From assembly GCA_964626265.1 (NCBI GenBank), contig CAZVCG010000002.1:1-64000 (forward strand): DNA of 64,000 nucleotides. The letters run 5' to 3'. Origin of the DNA: CAZVCG01 sp964626265. GTDB lineage: Bacteria > Pseudomonadota > Alphaproteobacteria > UBA9219. This document shows positions 1-8,180 of the stretch, in pieces. Position 1 is the first letter of the stretch; the number at the start of each line of letters is the position of its first letter. The position numbers and the translations under genes were made by a program. The notes beneath the pieces are model-generated. The model did no database searches. It saw only the letters and a list, made by a program, of their open reading frames with translations, and had not been told where the DNA came from.

Positions 1-118
1 TAATTGTTTTAACGACGCTCCTGTTTAGGCCATCGCCGCCGAAACGGCAATGATGTGGTTTTATTACTATGTCTAATACAAGCGGCCTTATGAACAGATT
101 CTCGGGTAAACACTGTTC

Positions 119-150
119 ATTTCCCCTCCCCCCGAGGGGAAAGGAATTAC
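119..150. repeat. Palindromic repeat family C, short copy
   Basis: A C-run/G-run palindrome (ttcccctccccccgagggga) is followed by aaggaattacatcgcg. The end of the copy at 15197-15240 reads very similarly (ggggaattatatcgcg), so this looks like a degenerate member of the same family, which recurs near 14764 and 26604. It lies in the otherwise featureless stretch before the first gene. Membership rests on short matches only. Confidence 0.4.
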
Positions 151-289
151 ATCGCGTCTTATCGTTCTTGCTTACTTTAATTTGCCCGTTGGAATTAACC
201 CAGCATTCGAGTCCAGAACGCGCGACAAATCAGGTATAATTAAAGATGGCCTTTGAGCCAGCCGCCCCATCACAACAACGGAGGGGAAC

Positions 290-535
290 ATGCCAGCCAA
301 TCCAGCGACAGCCTACGAAATCCGCCAAGCCCTCGGCCCGCTCGATGACGACATGCTTATGGCCATTCTCGGCACGGGCGCGACGTTGAACGAAATCGTG
401 CAGGCCTATGCCTGGCTTCAGGAAAATGACGTCATCGGCGGCGATTTGGAAAAGCCCATGACCGCAAACGTGCGAAAAGTGTTCGACATCCTGCAGGAAG
501 ACCGCGAACTGTGGGACGAGGAACGGCGCGCCTGA
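290..535 (+). CDS. Conserved hypothetical protein, 81 aa
   Basis: A small, acidic, probably all-helical protein. A strong ribosome binding site (ggagggg) sits just upstream of the ATG, which supports real translation. The middle part (ATLNEIVQAYAWL, about residues 31-43, then GGDLEKPM) resembles small uncharacterised proteins I associate with Rhodospirillales-like alphaproteobacteria. No catalytic or metal motif is visible. The gene converges on the outer-membrane protein gene, with six bases between the two stops. Function unknown. Confidence 0.7.
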   Translation: MPANPATAYEIRQALGPLDDDMLMAILGTGATLNEIVQAYAWLQENDVIGGDLEKPMTANVRKVFDILQEDRELWDEERRA

Positions 536-541
536 ACGTGA

Positions 542-1564
542 TTAGTATAGGTGTCCGCGAAACTGGACGCCGTATTCGAGCGTCTTGTTGTTCGGCTCGA
601 CGAAGCACCACACGCCGTCGCATTCTGCCGGATCGGAATCCCGGATATGCCAGAAGTTGACGTAAGGCCCGAGCGACAAACGCCAGTATTGGTACATCAA
701 CTCGCCTTTAAAGCCGTAACCGATGTTTTGCTTGTTCGTCACGTCGGAAAGGCCCGGTATCCCCGTATCGCTCAAGTGCGATTCCTGCCATCCGCCCAGA
801 ATGGGATCGACCTCAAGCTTTAGACTCACCCGCGAGTTCCTGTCGATCTGGTAACGCGGCTCGACGCCGAGCGGGATATACACATATTGACTGTCGCGGC
901 GGTAACCGCGCGCGCCGGTCGTGCTTGTGCCGCGCAAATCGTTGAACAGATTCCTGTAGCCGAAGCCCGCATAAGGAGAAACGACGACCCGCCCCATGGC
1001 GATGTCGTAGCCGCCGAGCACGCGCAACTCGAACGTTTCATCCGTCGCGTCGTTCAGCGTCCCGGATCCGTTGTAATCGACGTCGCCGAACGCATAACGC
1101 CCTTCAAGGCGCGCGAACCAATCGCCCGCGATGACGCCCGTCGCCGCGCCGCCGAAACCGTATTTCAAACCGGCGTTCGACATGAAGTTGGAGCCATCGA
1201 CTTTCTCGTAATATTTATAACGCGAGAATTGAAAAGTCGCCTCGGCGGACGTTTTCGTGCGCGGCTCCAGCTCAGGCTCGGGCACGACTTCGACTTTCGG
1301 CGTCGGATGACGCCATGTCGGCTGATTGACCGGCGCATCGGAAGCTTGTCCCGCGCCCGCCACGGGAATGCTTGGCATTTTTTCTTTGGGGTACGTGCCC
1401 TTCGGATAGCCCGGCTGATAATCCCAACCGCCGTAGACCGCGCGTATTTGCGTATCGCGTTTCGTCGTCGCCGATGTCCATGGAACGTCCTGCGCCGCCT
1501 GCGCTGGCAAAGCTAAAACCAAGCCAATGCCAATAAGGCCAAGTTTAATTTGAATTGTTTTCAT
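542..1564 (-). CDS. Predicted outer-membrane beta-barrel protein
   Basis: A 340-residue protein with a clear signal peptide (about residues 1-23, ending PAQAA). A proline-rich linker follows (about 60-105), then a C-terminal region of alternating aromatic and polar strands with repeated Y-x-G, GYR and YGF turns, typical of an 8- to 12-stranded barrel. The last residue is an aromatic tyrosine, as expected for BAM-dependent insertion. The proline-rich linker could span part of the periplasm. No OmpA peptidoglycan-binding domain is visible. Substrate and role unknown. The gene is probably monocistronic. Confidence 0.7.
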   Translation of the reverse strand: MKTIQIKLGLIGIGLVLALPAQAAQDVPWTSATTKRDTQIRAVYGGWDYQPGYPKGTYPKEKMPSIPVAGAGQASDAPVNQPTWRHPTPKVEVVPEPELEPRTKTSAEATFQFSRYKYYEKVDGSNFMSNAGLKYGFGGAATGVIAGDWFARLEGRYAFGDVDYNGSGTLNDATDETFELRVLGGYDIAMGRVVVSPYAGFGYRNLFNDLRGTSTTGARGYRRDSQYVYIPLGVEPRYQIDRNSRVSLKLEVDPILGGWQESHLSDTGIPGLSDVTNKQNIGYGFKGELMYQYWRLSLGPYVNFWHIRDSDPAECDGVWCFVEPNNKTLEYGVQFRGHLY

Positions 1565-1717
1565 GGCGTTTCCCGCGAATCACTTGTTTTTCGGCCTGTT
1601 TATTTAGGGACGGAATTATTAACGATTCGACAACCGATGGACAAAAGCCCTTTGTTTTGCTTATGTCTTGCCCGTTGAAGCATTTTATGAATGGCATCTT
1701 GAGAGGGGAGAAACGTC

Positions 1718-2644
1718 ATGAAATTGACACGCCGCGTCCGCGAAATCCTTGATAATTACGAAGGCGAAACGCCCGGCACCAAAGCCAATCTGGCCCGGAT
1801 GCTGATGTCCGGCCGTTTGGGCGGTACGGGCAAAATGGTCATCCTGCCGGTCGATCAAGGCTTCGAGCATGGCCCGGCCCGCAGCTTTGCGGTCAATCCG
1901 CCCGCTTATGATCCCCATTATCATTATCAGTTGGCCATCGACGCGGGATTGAACGCCTATGCCGCGCCGCTCGGCCCGATTGCCGCTGGCGCCGACACGT
2001 TTGCGGGCGCGATCCCGACGATCTTAAAGATGAACAGCGCGAACAGCCTCTCGCGCCAGAAGGAAAACGCCGATCAGGCCGTGACGGCCAGCGTTGACGA
2101 CGCCTTGCGCCTTGGCTGCGCCGCCATTGGGTTCACGATCTATCCCGGATCGGATTCCATGTACAACCAGTACGAAGAGTTCCGCGACTTGTCGCGCGAA
2201 GCGAAGGCCAAGGGCCTTGCTGTCGTTCTGTGGTCGTACCCGCGCGGCGGCAACGTCTCGAAGGATGGCGAATTGGCGATGGACGTGATCGGTTATGCCG
2301 CGCATATGGCCGCGTTGCTCGGCGCGAATATCATCAAGGTGAAATTGCCCTCCGCGCATCTTGAGCAAGCCGAGGCCAAGAAGGTTTACGAAAGCCAGAA
2401 AGTCGCCATCGCCACGCAAGCCGAACGCGTCAAGCACATCATGCAGTGCGCCTTTAACGGCAAGCGCATCGTCGTGTTTTCGGGCGGCGCGAAAAAAGGC
2501 GAAGACAGCGTGTTGGACGACGCGCGCGCGATTTATGCGGGCGGCGGCAACGGCTCGATCATCGGCCGCAACTGCTTCCAGCGCCCGCGCGAAGACGCTC
2601 TCAAGCTCCTCGACGACATCATCAAGATATATCAGGGGAAGTAG
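1718..2644 (+). CDS. fbaB: Class I fructose-bisphosphate aldolase (FbaB/DhnA type)
   Basis: A 308-residue TIM-barrel aldolase that should cleave fructose 1,6-bisphosphate to dihydroxyacetone phosphate and glyceraldehyde 3-phosphate in the cytoplasm, using a Schiff-base lysine rather than zinc. Visible family features are PVDQGFEHGPARSF near residue 48, IIKVKLPSAH (about residues 206-215) carrying the likely catalytic lysine, and the phosphate-binding FSGGAKKG and IIGRNCFQRP segments near the C-terminus. A strong ribosome site (gagaggggag) precedes the ATG. A family A repeat directly follows the stop and separates the gene from the deacetylase-like gene. Confidence 0.9.
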   Translation: MKLTRRVREILDNYEGETPGTKANLARMLMSGRLGGTGKMVILPVDQGFEHGPARSFAVNPPAYDPHYHYQLAIDAGLNAYAAPLGPIAAGADTFAGAIPTILKMNSANSLSRQKENADQAVTASVDDALRLGCAAIGFTIYPGSDSMYNQYEEFRDLSREAKAKGLAVVLWSYPRGGNVSKDGELAMDVIGYAAHMAALLGANIIKVKLPSAHLEQAEAKKVYESQKVAIATQAERVKHIMQCAFNGKRIVVFSGGAKKGEDSVLDDARAIYAGGGNGSIIGRNCFQRPREDALKLLDDIIKIYQGK

Positions 2645-2653
2645 AGCCGTTGC

Positions 2654-2816
2654 GTCATTCCCGCGAAAGCGGGAATCCAGCGTGAGCGAAAGCGAACATA
2701 TAAAGCTTTTGCTTTGACATATGCATAGCGCATAAGAATAATGGCATAGCAATGCCTTTATTCTTCATATGGCGCGCAGACGCGCGCCTCTAGATTCCCG
2801 CTTTCGCGGGAATGAC
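2654..2816. repeat. Palindromic repeat family A, intergenic copy (163 bp)
   Basis: Two inverted heads enclose a variable middle. The left head starts gtcattcccgcgaaagcggg and continues aatccag; the right head is its reverse complement and ends gggaatgac. The middle holds gcgtgagcgaaagcgaacat and an unrelated stretch with an internal gcgcgcagacgcgcgc palindrome. This is the longest of five copies (also at 18500, 28163, 50958 and 56296). As RNA it would fold into a long cruciform-like structure and could act as a transcript-end or stability element between fbaB and the next gene. Confidence 0.85.
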
Positions 2817-2831
2817 ATGTGAGTCCCTCTG

Positions 2832-3761
2832 ATGACCACCGTCCTCTTTACGCATCCCGACTGCCTGTTGCACAGCAACGGCCAGGGCCATCCGGAAAGG
2901 CCCGAGCGGCTTGCCGCCATCCTGAAAGAGTTGGACAAGCCGGATTATGCCGCGCTGGAACGCCATGAGGCGCCGATGGCTTCGCTTGATGCCATAGCGC
3001 GCGTTCATGATCGCGATTATATCGACGATCTTCTCGCGCAGGTGCCGGAAAAAGGCATCGTCAGCATCGAGGGCGAAACGGCCTTGGTGCCAGGATCGGG
3101 CAACGCGGCGTTGCGCGCGGCAGGCGGCGTGATCGCCGCCGTCGATCTTGTCTTGAGCGGCAAGGCGGCGAACGCTTTTTGCGCCGTGCGCCCGCCGGGA
3201 CATCATGCGCACGACAATGCGCCCGAAGGCTTTTGCATCTTCAACAACATCGCCATCGGCGCGGAGCATGCGTTCCAGCAACACGGCCTGAAACGCGTCG
3301 CCATTCTCGACTTCGACGTGCACCACGGCAACGGCACGCAGGAATGGGCGGAGAGACAACCGAAGGTTTTGTTCTGCTCTTCGCACCAATGGCCGTTTTG
3401 GCCCGGATCGGGCAGCGCGAACGACCATGGCCCGCTCGGCAACATCATCAACGTTCCGCTGGCGTTCGCCACGGACGGCAACAACTTCCGTGCCGAGATG
3501 ACGCAAAACGTTTTGCCGCGTTTCGACGCTTTCAAGCCGGAGCTGTTCATGATTTCCGCAGGTTTCGACGCCCACCGCGACGATCCTCTGGCAGGCATAC
3601 GGCTTATGCCGGACGATTACGCGTGGATCACGTCGGAGGTGTGCCGCCTTGCCGCGAAACATTGCCAAGGCCGCGTCGTCAGCACGCTGGAAGGCGGCTA
3701 CGACCTCGCCGCGCTGGCCGCCAGCGCAGGCGCGCATGTAAAAGCGTTGATGAAGGGGTGA
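2832..3761 (+). CDS. Histone deacetylase family amidohydrolase
   Basis: A 309-residue member of the arginase/deacetylase fold (class II HDAC-like or acetylpolyamine amidohydrolase). Diagnostic motifs are all present: RPPGHHA (about 118-124) with the active-site histidine pair, DFDVHHGNGTQ (about 160-170) with metal-binding Asp and His, and GFDAHRDDPLAG (about 248-259) with the third metal-binding Asp. These are the expected Zn2+ ligands, so the enzyme should be active. Bacterial members act on acetylated polyamines or other acetylated amines; the substrate cannot be told from sequence. It ends one base before the stop of a convergent gene. Confidence 0.88.
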   Translation: MTTVLFTHPDCLLHSNGQGHPERPERLAAILKELDKPDYAALERHEAPMASLDAIARVHDRDYIDDLLAQVPEKGIVSIEGETALVPGSGNAALRAAGGVIAAVDLVLSGKAANAFCAVRPPGHHAHDNAPEGFCIFNNIAIGAEHAFQQHGLKRVAILDFDVHHGNGTQEWAERQPKVLFCSSHQWPFWPGSGSANDHGPLGNIINVPLAFATDGNNFRAEMTQNVLPRFDAFKPELFMISAGFDAHRDDPLAGIRLMPDDYAWITSEVCRLAAKHCQGRVVSTLEGGYDLAALAASAGAHVKALMKG

Positions 3762-4166
3762 TTACATTTCGTAACGCCGATTATTTACTTCACGAAGAAT
3801 TTTTCGCGCCGCGTTCAGGTCGAGACCCTTGCGTACGAGGTCGCTCACCTTCTCCATGAACGCCTTCGGTACTTTTGTGCCCTTATCTTCCATCACAATG
3901 GCCGCCGCCATCATCGGGTTGGCCAGATTATAGCCATGCGCCTCGATTTGGGCTTCGGCGGACAGCCAAAAGACGTTGGCGCGGCCCATCTTTTCAAATT
4001 CAACGGCGGCCTCGGAAACCATCGACTTAAACGCCAGTTGGTTGTCCACGTAATGGGCGCGCTTCGATCTATCCATGATTGCGCCTGCGAGCGCCGTCGC
4101 TTTCCCCCAGAATTGTTCGAGGTATTCCGCCGTGTTCTCCTTGGTAAGAATAAGCTTGTCGCTCAT
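3762..4166 (-). CDS. Hypothetical protein, 134 aa
   Basis: A mainly helical, cytoplasmic-looking protein without signal peptide or membrane segment. A very good ribosome site (aagaggag) lies six bases before the ATG, and codon use matches the surrounding core genes, so it is probably real. It is rich in Ala, Met and Lys and ends RKILREVNNRRYEM. It does not match a family I recognise. It runs convergently to the deacetylase gene, and its promoter should lie in 4167-4345. Confidence 0.65.
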   Translation of the reverse strand: MSDKLILTKENTAEYLEQFWGKATALAGAIMDRSKRAHYVDNQLAFKSMVSEAAVEFEKMGRANVFWLSAEAQIEAHGYNLANPMMAAAIVMEDKGTKVPKAFMEKVSDLVRKGLDLNAARKILREVNNRRYEM

Positions 4167-4345
4167 AAAAATCTCCTCTTACGATCGTTTCAAAAATGAA
4201 TTTCGCTCGCGTAAATATCGCGCCAAGCATGGGCGGCATTTTACCATATTTATGGACGCAGTTGGAACGGCGTTATTGTTTTCAAAATTGTTGAATGAAA
4301 CGAGGCCTTTCGCATTGGTTAATGCGCGGTAAAAGTCCCGGACTT

Positions 4346-4515
4346 TATAGCCATTTAACCTTTCATTGAGCCAAACTGCCGCAGCGAGGGGGACACAATA
4401 AAAAAGGCTCCGGCAATCATTTGGCTTTTGAACGGCCTTCTGTTGCCTTTTTTATTGTGTCCCCATTGCTTCCCTTCACCTGCTTGTTGATTCAATAAAA
4501 AGATAAACGGCTATA
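4346..4515. mobile_element. MITE-like element, copy 1 (170 bp)
   Basis: This is near-identical (three mismatches seen by eye) to 17540-17709. It begins tatagcc and ends ggctata. The terminal inverted repeats extend imperfectly over about 29 bases (23 of 29 match in copy 2), and the termini read TA, as expected for IS630/Tc1-mariner-type elements that duplicate a TA target. Inside is a second, almost perfect inverted pair (ggggacacaataaaaaaggc and its complement, about 4389-4408 and 4444-4464). It encodes no protein. Its right end runs into hemW. The rest of the intergenic stretch 4167-4345 shows only AT-rich promoter-like DNA. Confidence 0.85.
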
Positions 4516-5655
4516 GAGCAAATATTCGAGGATAGCGTTCAGCCGTATCATCCCCGCTTTTGTGGCGCGCAAGCCTTCTGCATCAAACTCGCACAAGCCT
4601 TCCTTGCTCAGTTTGTTGAGTTTATCCGACGGCAAGAACGCGGAAAGCGGTTTGTTGAATTTATCGTGCCACGCGCGCGCGTCGATGCCTTGCGTAAGGC
4701 GCAACCCCATCATCAACGCTTCGCGTTGCGCCGTTCCATTCGTCAAAGTTTCAAGAGCATTTTGGCCATGACCTTGCGCGGCGACTTGCTGCAACCAAGC
4801 GTCGGGCTGGCGGTTGTTTTCGGTGGCGAAGCGTTCGCTTTCGCCCATAAAACGCCCGTGCGCGCCGGGGCCGATGCCAACGTAATCGCCGTAATGCCAA
4901 TACGTCAGGTTATGGCGGCTCTCCTCGCCTTGCGCCGCGAAGTTGGAAATCTCGTACATCGGGATTCCGGCTGCCTGCATCATATCCCGAGTCATCTCGA
5001 ACATCGCGGCTGCTTCGTCCTCGTTTGCGGTGAGCGTTTCCTCGCGCGCGCGTTTATAAAAGGCGGAGCCTTCCTCGATCGTCAACTGATAGAGTGACAT
5101 ATGCTTCGCGCCGAACGACAACGCCTCGTTCAACTCTTCTGCCCAGTCTTCCGGCGTTTGTCCGGCGCGTGCATAAATGAGGTCGAACGAAAAACGGGGA
5201 AAGACATAGGAGGCCAGACCGATGGCCTTTTTGGCCTCATCAGCCGTGTGGGCGCGGCCCAGAAACCGGAGCGCGTCGTCCCTTAAAGCCTGCACGCCGA
5301 GCGACAAGCGGTTCACCCCTTCACCGCGGAACGCAGTGAACGACGCGGCCTCGGACGACGTTGGGTTGGCCTCCAGCGTGATTTCAACATCATCGCTTAA
5401 CCGCCAGCAATCGCTGATTTTTTTGAGGACGCTTGCGATGATGGATGAAGGCATGAGCGAAGGCGTGCCGCCCCCGAAATAGACCGACGTGACCGTGCGA
5501 TCCGGCAACAATGTTGCGTAATGGTCCAGCTCGCGCACGTACGAATTGGCCCACGCGGCATGATCGACCTCGCCCATCACGCGCGAATTGAAATCGCAAT
5601 AAGGGCACTTGGACAGGCAAAAGGGCCAGTGGATGTAGATGGCGAGCGATTGCAT
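4492..5655 (-). CDS. hemW: HemW-type radical SAM heme chaperone
   Basis: A protein of about 387 residues of the oxygen-independent coproporphyrinogen oxidase-like group. The radical SAM cluster motif CLSKCPYC is near the N-terminus, and the HemW-type HNLTYW heme-site motif is present near residue 260, which favours heme chaperone over true HemN. I start at ATG 5655: it overlaps the rdgB stop as TAATG and has aggaag just upstream, whereas the in-frame GTG at 5670 lies inside rdgB. The natural C-terminus (NAILEYLL) is followed by seven residues (YSRLSFY) and a stop that lie wholly within the MITE. Part of the rph-rdgB-hemW operon. Confidence 0.9.
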   Translation of the reverse strand: MQSLAIYIHWPFCLSKCPYCDFNSRVMGEVDHAAWANSYVRELDHYATLLPDRTVTSVYFGGGTPSLMPSSIIASVLKKISDCWRLSDDVEITLEANPTSSEAASFTAFRGEGVNRLSLGVQALRDDALRFLGRAHTADEAKKAIGLASYVFPRFSFDLIYARAGQTPEDWAEELNEALSFGAKHMSLYQLTIEEGSAFYKRAREETLTANEDEAAAMFEMTRDMMQAAGIPMYEISNFAAQGEESRHNLTYWHYGDYVGIGPGAHGRFMGESERFATENNRQPDAWLQQVAAQGHGQNALETLTNGTAQREALMMGLRLTQGIDARAWHDKFNKPLSAFLPSDKLNKLSKEGLCEFDAEGLRATKAGMIRLNAILEYLLYSRLSFY

Positions 5656-6251
5656 TACTTCCTGAAGCACGTTTCGACCAAAGCTCGCAACGCCTTGCCG
5701 CGATGACTAAGCGCGTTTTTTTGTTCCGATTCCATCTCGGCAAACGTCTTGTCATAGCCCTGCGGCTGAAATACGGGATCGTAGCCGTGGCCCTTGTCGC
5801 CGCGCGGCGGCCAAACGATCGTGCCGTCGCAGCGACCCTCGATCACTTCATGATGGCCATCCGGCCACGCCATGACGAGAACGCAAATAAAGTAGGCAGT
5901 GCGGTCTTGATGGTTGCCCAATTCTTCATTGATGCGGCGCATGGCGATCATGAAATTTTTATCCGGACCGCCCCAGCGGGACGAATACAATCCCGGCTGA
6001 CCGTTCAAGGCGTTGACGCACAAGCCGCTGTCGTCCGCGAGCGCAACCGCGCCTGTCGCTTTTGCGGCGGCTTGCGCTTTGATCAGCGCGTTTTCTTCGA
6101 ACGTGGTTCCGGTTTCTTCCGGCTCGGGCAAGCCAAGCTGCCCCGCCGAGACGATTTCCTTCACATAGGGGCCGAGCAATTCCTGAAACTCGCCCAGCTT
6201 GCCCACGTTGTGCGTGGCGATGACGAGTTTGTCGCCGGTGAATACGCGCAT
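5655..6251 (-). CDS. rdgB: XTP/dITP diphosphatase (RdgB/HAM1)
   Basis: About 198 residues. It hydrolyses non-canonical purine NTPs (ITP, XTP, dITP) to monophosphates, cleaning the nucleotide pool. Seen: IATHNVGKLGEF at the N-terminus (substrate-binding THNxxK), TFEENALIKA, ADDSGLCVNALNG with the catalytic Asp pair, and GHGYDPVFQPQGY. The start at 6251 overlaps the rph stop by one base (TGATG), and homology begins right there; a longer open frame runs upstream inside rph and is not used. The gene ends overlapping the hemW start. Typical length for the family. Confidence 0.93.
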   Translation of the reverse strand: MRVFTGDKLVIATHNVGKLGEFQELLGPYVKEIVSAGQLGLPEPEETGTTFEENALIKAQAAAKATGAVALADDSGLCVNALNGQPGLYSSRWGGPDKNFMIAMRRINEELGNHQDRTAYFICVLVMAWPDGHHEVIEGRCDGTIVWPPRGDKGHGYDPVFQPQGYDKTFAEMESEQKNALSHRGKALRALVETCFRK

Positions 6252-6970
6252 CAGGCTTTTTCCAAAGCGGCGCGCTGGAGCGCGACCAGTTCTTGCACGC
6301 CCTTCCTTGCCAATCGCAGCAATTCCTGAAACTGCGCTTCGGCAAAGGCGGATTGTTCTGCGGTTGATTGAATCTCGACGATGCCGCCCGCGCCCGTCAG
6401 CACGAAATTGGAATCCGCTTCGGCGGTCGAGTCTTCCGCGTAATCCAAATCCAAAACAGGCGTTCCTTGATAAATGCCGCACGATACTGCCGCCACATGA
6501 TCCGTGAGCGGATTTTCCGTGAGCTTGCCGATTTTCATGAGATATTTAATCGCCAGCGCAAGCGCGACATAGCCGCCCGTGATCGCCGCCGTACGTGTGC
6601 CTCCATCGGCCTGCAACACGTCGCAATCGAGCTTGATCTGAATCTCGCCCATCTTCTTGCGATCCACCACCGCGCGGAGCGAACGCCCGATGAGACGCTG
6701 TATCTCCTGCGTGCGGCCCGTCTGTTTGCCCTTGGCGGCTTCGCGGTCGGTGCGTTCCTGCGTCGCGCGCGGCAACATGCCGTATTCGGCGGTGACCCAC
6801 CCCAAACCCGTGTTGCGCAGGAACGGCGGCACTTTTTCGTCGACGCTCGCCGTGCACAAAACGTGCGTGTCGCCGAACTTAACAAGGCACGAGCCTTCGG
6901 CGAATTTCGCGACGTTCGTCTCAAGCGTAACGGGGCGGAGTTGATCGGGTGCGCGTTTCGATGGGCGCAT
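6251..6970 (-). CDS. rph: Ribonuclease PH
   Basis: A 239-residue phosphorolytic 3'-5' exoribonuclease that trims the 3' ends of tRNA precursors. The N-terminus MRPSKRAPDQLRPVTLE is typical, followed by FGDTHVLCTASV, the LPRATQERTDREAAKG segment, IGRSLRAVVD and DCDVLQADGGTRTAAI, which cover the phosphate and RNA binding sites. Length is standard. It is the first gene of the rph-rdgB-hemW unit. The hrcA gene that often lies upstream of rph in alphaproteobacteria is not here; an intergenic stretch and an AT-rich island come instead. Confidence 0.95.
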   Translation of the reverse strand: MRPSKRAPDQLRPVTLETNVAKFAEGSCLVKFGDTHVLCTASVDEKVPPFLRNTGLGWVTAEYGMLPRATQERTDREAAKGKQTGRTQEIQRLIGRSLRAVVDRKKMGEIQIKLDCDVLQADGGTRTAAITGGYVALALAIKYLMKIGKLTENPLTDHVAAVSCGIYQGTPVLDLDYAEDSTAEADSNFVLTGAGGIVEIQSTAEQSAFAEAQFQELLRLARKGVQELVALQRAALEKA

Positions 6971-7286
6971 GGCATTACCTCTTATGAGCAGGAGACAGCT
7001 TACTAGCCCACCCCATGGGCAAAAACCAGAACACAGGCATTAACCATCAATTTAACCGTAAATATGGCCTGAAAACCGGATGGCAACAAAATTTCCGGAC
7101 AACCCATCCCAAAAAGCATTAATTTCACGCCTAACAATATCTAATAACTAACATTTCCGATTCCATGTTCGCGTTAAACGTCTTTTTACTTTCACGGTCA
7201 TCTGTTAATATGGCTTTAAGAGTTTTTGATCGGTCGGTTTCGTTATTCGTACATTCAAGCAAAGTTTATTTTGAAGGATTGGCACA
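6971..7286. other. Intergenic region upstream of rph and the 57-codon ORF
   Basis: A divergent, AT-rich stretch of about 316 bp. It must hold the rph promoter (minus) and probably a promoter for the short plus-strand ORF that starts at 7287. Several AT-rich hexamers are present, but I cannot pick a convincing -35/-10 pair. No repeat or RNA gene was recognised. Confidence 0.4.
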
Positions 7287-7460
7287 ATGAACAATACAAA
7301 CGGCCCTAAAACACAGCGCAGGCGGCTCGACCCGCTCCAGCAATTCATGCACGAATTCGGCGGCGAAGATCCCGCCACCGTTCTTACGCTCCAAAAATGT
7401 CCGGAACACCCAAAAGAAGCTCATGAGTTTTTCGCGTTCCCAAAGAACGAATTGAAATAA
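7287..7460 (+). CDS. Possible small protein, 57 aa
   Basis: An open frame ATG to TAA with a gaagga ribosome site about nine bases upstream. The product starts MNNTNGPKTQRRR and is charged, with a basic N-terminal third and an acidic middle (HEFGGEDPATVL); no membrane segment or signal peptide. No family recognised. It stands alone between the rph promoter region and the truncated repeat at 7489. The good ribosome site and balanced composition favour a real gene, but there is no homology evidence. Confidence 0.4.
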   Translation: MNNTNGPKTQRRRLDPLQQFMHEFGGEDPATVLTLQKCPEHPKEAHEFFAFPKNELK

Positions 7461-7488
7461 TCAGGGCTTATACCGGAACCGCCTACTT

Positions 7489-7594
7489 TAATTCACCGCG
7501 CCGATTGTCATCTCGCTCGGCGCAAGATTTCCAGCAGTCTTGTATTTATCAAGCGCCATGAGCATCATGTCGCGCACCAAATCTGGCGGCAACG
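7489..7594 (-). pseudogene. Detached copy of the 3' end of the 9983-11278 gene
   Basis: This 106-bp stretch matches 9984-10089 with two adjacent mismatches. On the minus strand it encodes the last 35 residues or so of that gene's product, through TAGNLAPSEMTL and GAVN, followed by its own TAA stop. The match breaks abruptly at 7594, so the rest of the gene is absent. It is not a functional gene on its own; it marks one edge of the 7.6-10.0 kb island and forms a direct repeat with the intact gene end. Confidence 0.85.
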
Positions 7595-7619
7595 CTCTAT
7601 AGTCAGACGCTTCATGTTT

Positions 7620-8180
7620 TTATCCCGCTAACAGTTTTCTCTTCTCTCCGACTTGCGGAGACATATGAACAGGGCGTGGAGGAAGGTCTTTTTCAAACCA
7701 ATACCAATGTTCCTGCTCGCCGTTGGGGAGGGTAACAAGTTCTTTATGCGTATATTTTGCGCCGTGGGCACGATGCATTTTCAGCGATTTTGAATTTTTC
7801 TTTCCAAAATTAAAAACGACACGAGTGAAGCCTTTATCTCTTGTCCACTCCTCGCGTAAAAGATAAAGAGGTTTTCCGTAACCGCCGCCTCTATACTCAG
7901 GACGAATGTACGCATAACCCCAATATGCTGTTTTTCCGCTCGAATCCTTGTCGTTGTGACGTCTCGCCATTAATATGCCGACAAGGCGCATTTGGTCGAA
8001 AAGACCAAATATACATTTATCTTGCGTTTCCGTTGTTTCCGAAATCCAATGATCAAAGGAAAGAGCCTCTTCATTCTCAAGCGACTGCCCCATAAGTTCT
8101 GGCTCTTTCTTGAGGGCACGAAGACGAAAATATCGGTACCTAAATGCATCATGTTCGTTTAGATGTCGGACATGCATCAT
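7620..8180 (-). CDS. GNAT family N-acetyltransferase
   Basis: A 186-residue acetyl-CoA-dependent acetyltransferase-like protein. The core motif IRPEYRGGGYGKPL (about 93-106) matches the R/Q-x-x-G-x-G/A pyrophosphate-binding loop, preceded by the strand AYWGYAY and followed by VVFNFGKKNSKSLKMHRAHGA, the usual motif B region. Substrate unknown. Its ATG overlaps the stop of the XRE regulator by four bases, so the two are very likely one transcript with coupled translation. It sits in the AT-richer island, so it is probably acquired. An immunity or stress-modification role is possible but not shown. Confidence 0.8.
   Translation of the reverse strand: MMHVRHLNEHDAFRYRYFRLRALKKEPELMGQSLENEEALSFDHWISETTETQDKCIFGLFDQMRLVGILMARRHNDKDSSGKTAYWGYAYIRPEYRGGGYGKPLYLLREEWTRDKGFTRVVFNFGKKNSKSLKMHRAHGAKYTHKELVTLPNGEQEHWYWFEKDLPPRPVHMSPQVGEKRKLLAG

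Noticed and set aside
2654..2816. Family A palindrome considered as a rho-independent terminator of fbaB
   Set aside because: There is no T-run after the stem and the same sequence occurs inside genes, so it is a repeat first; a role in transcript ends remains possible.
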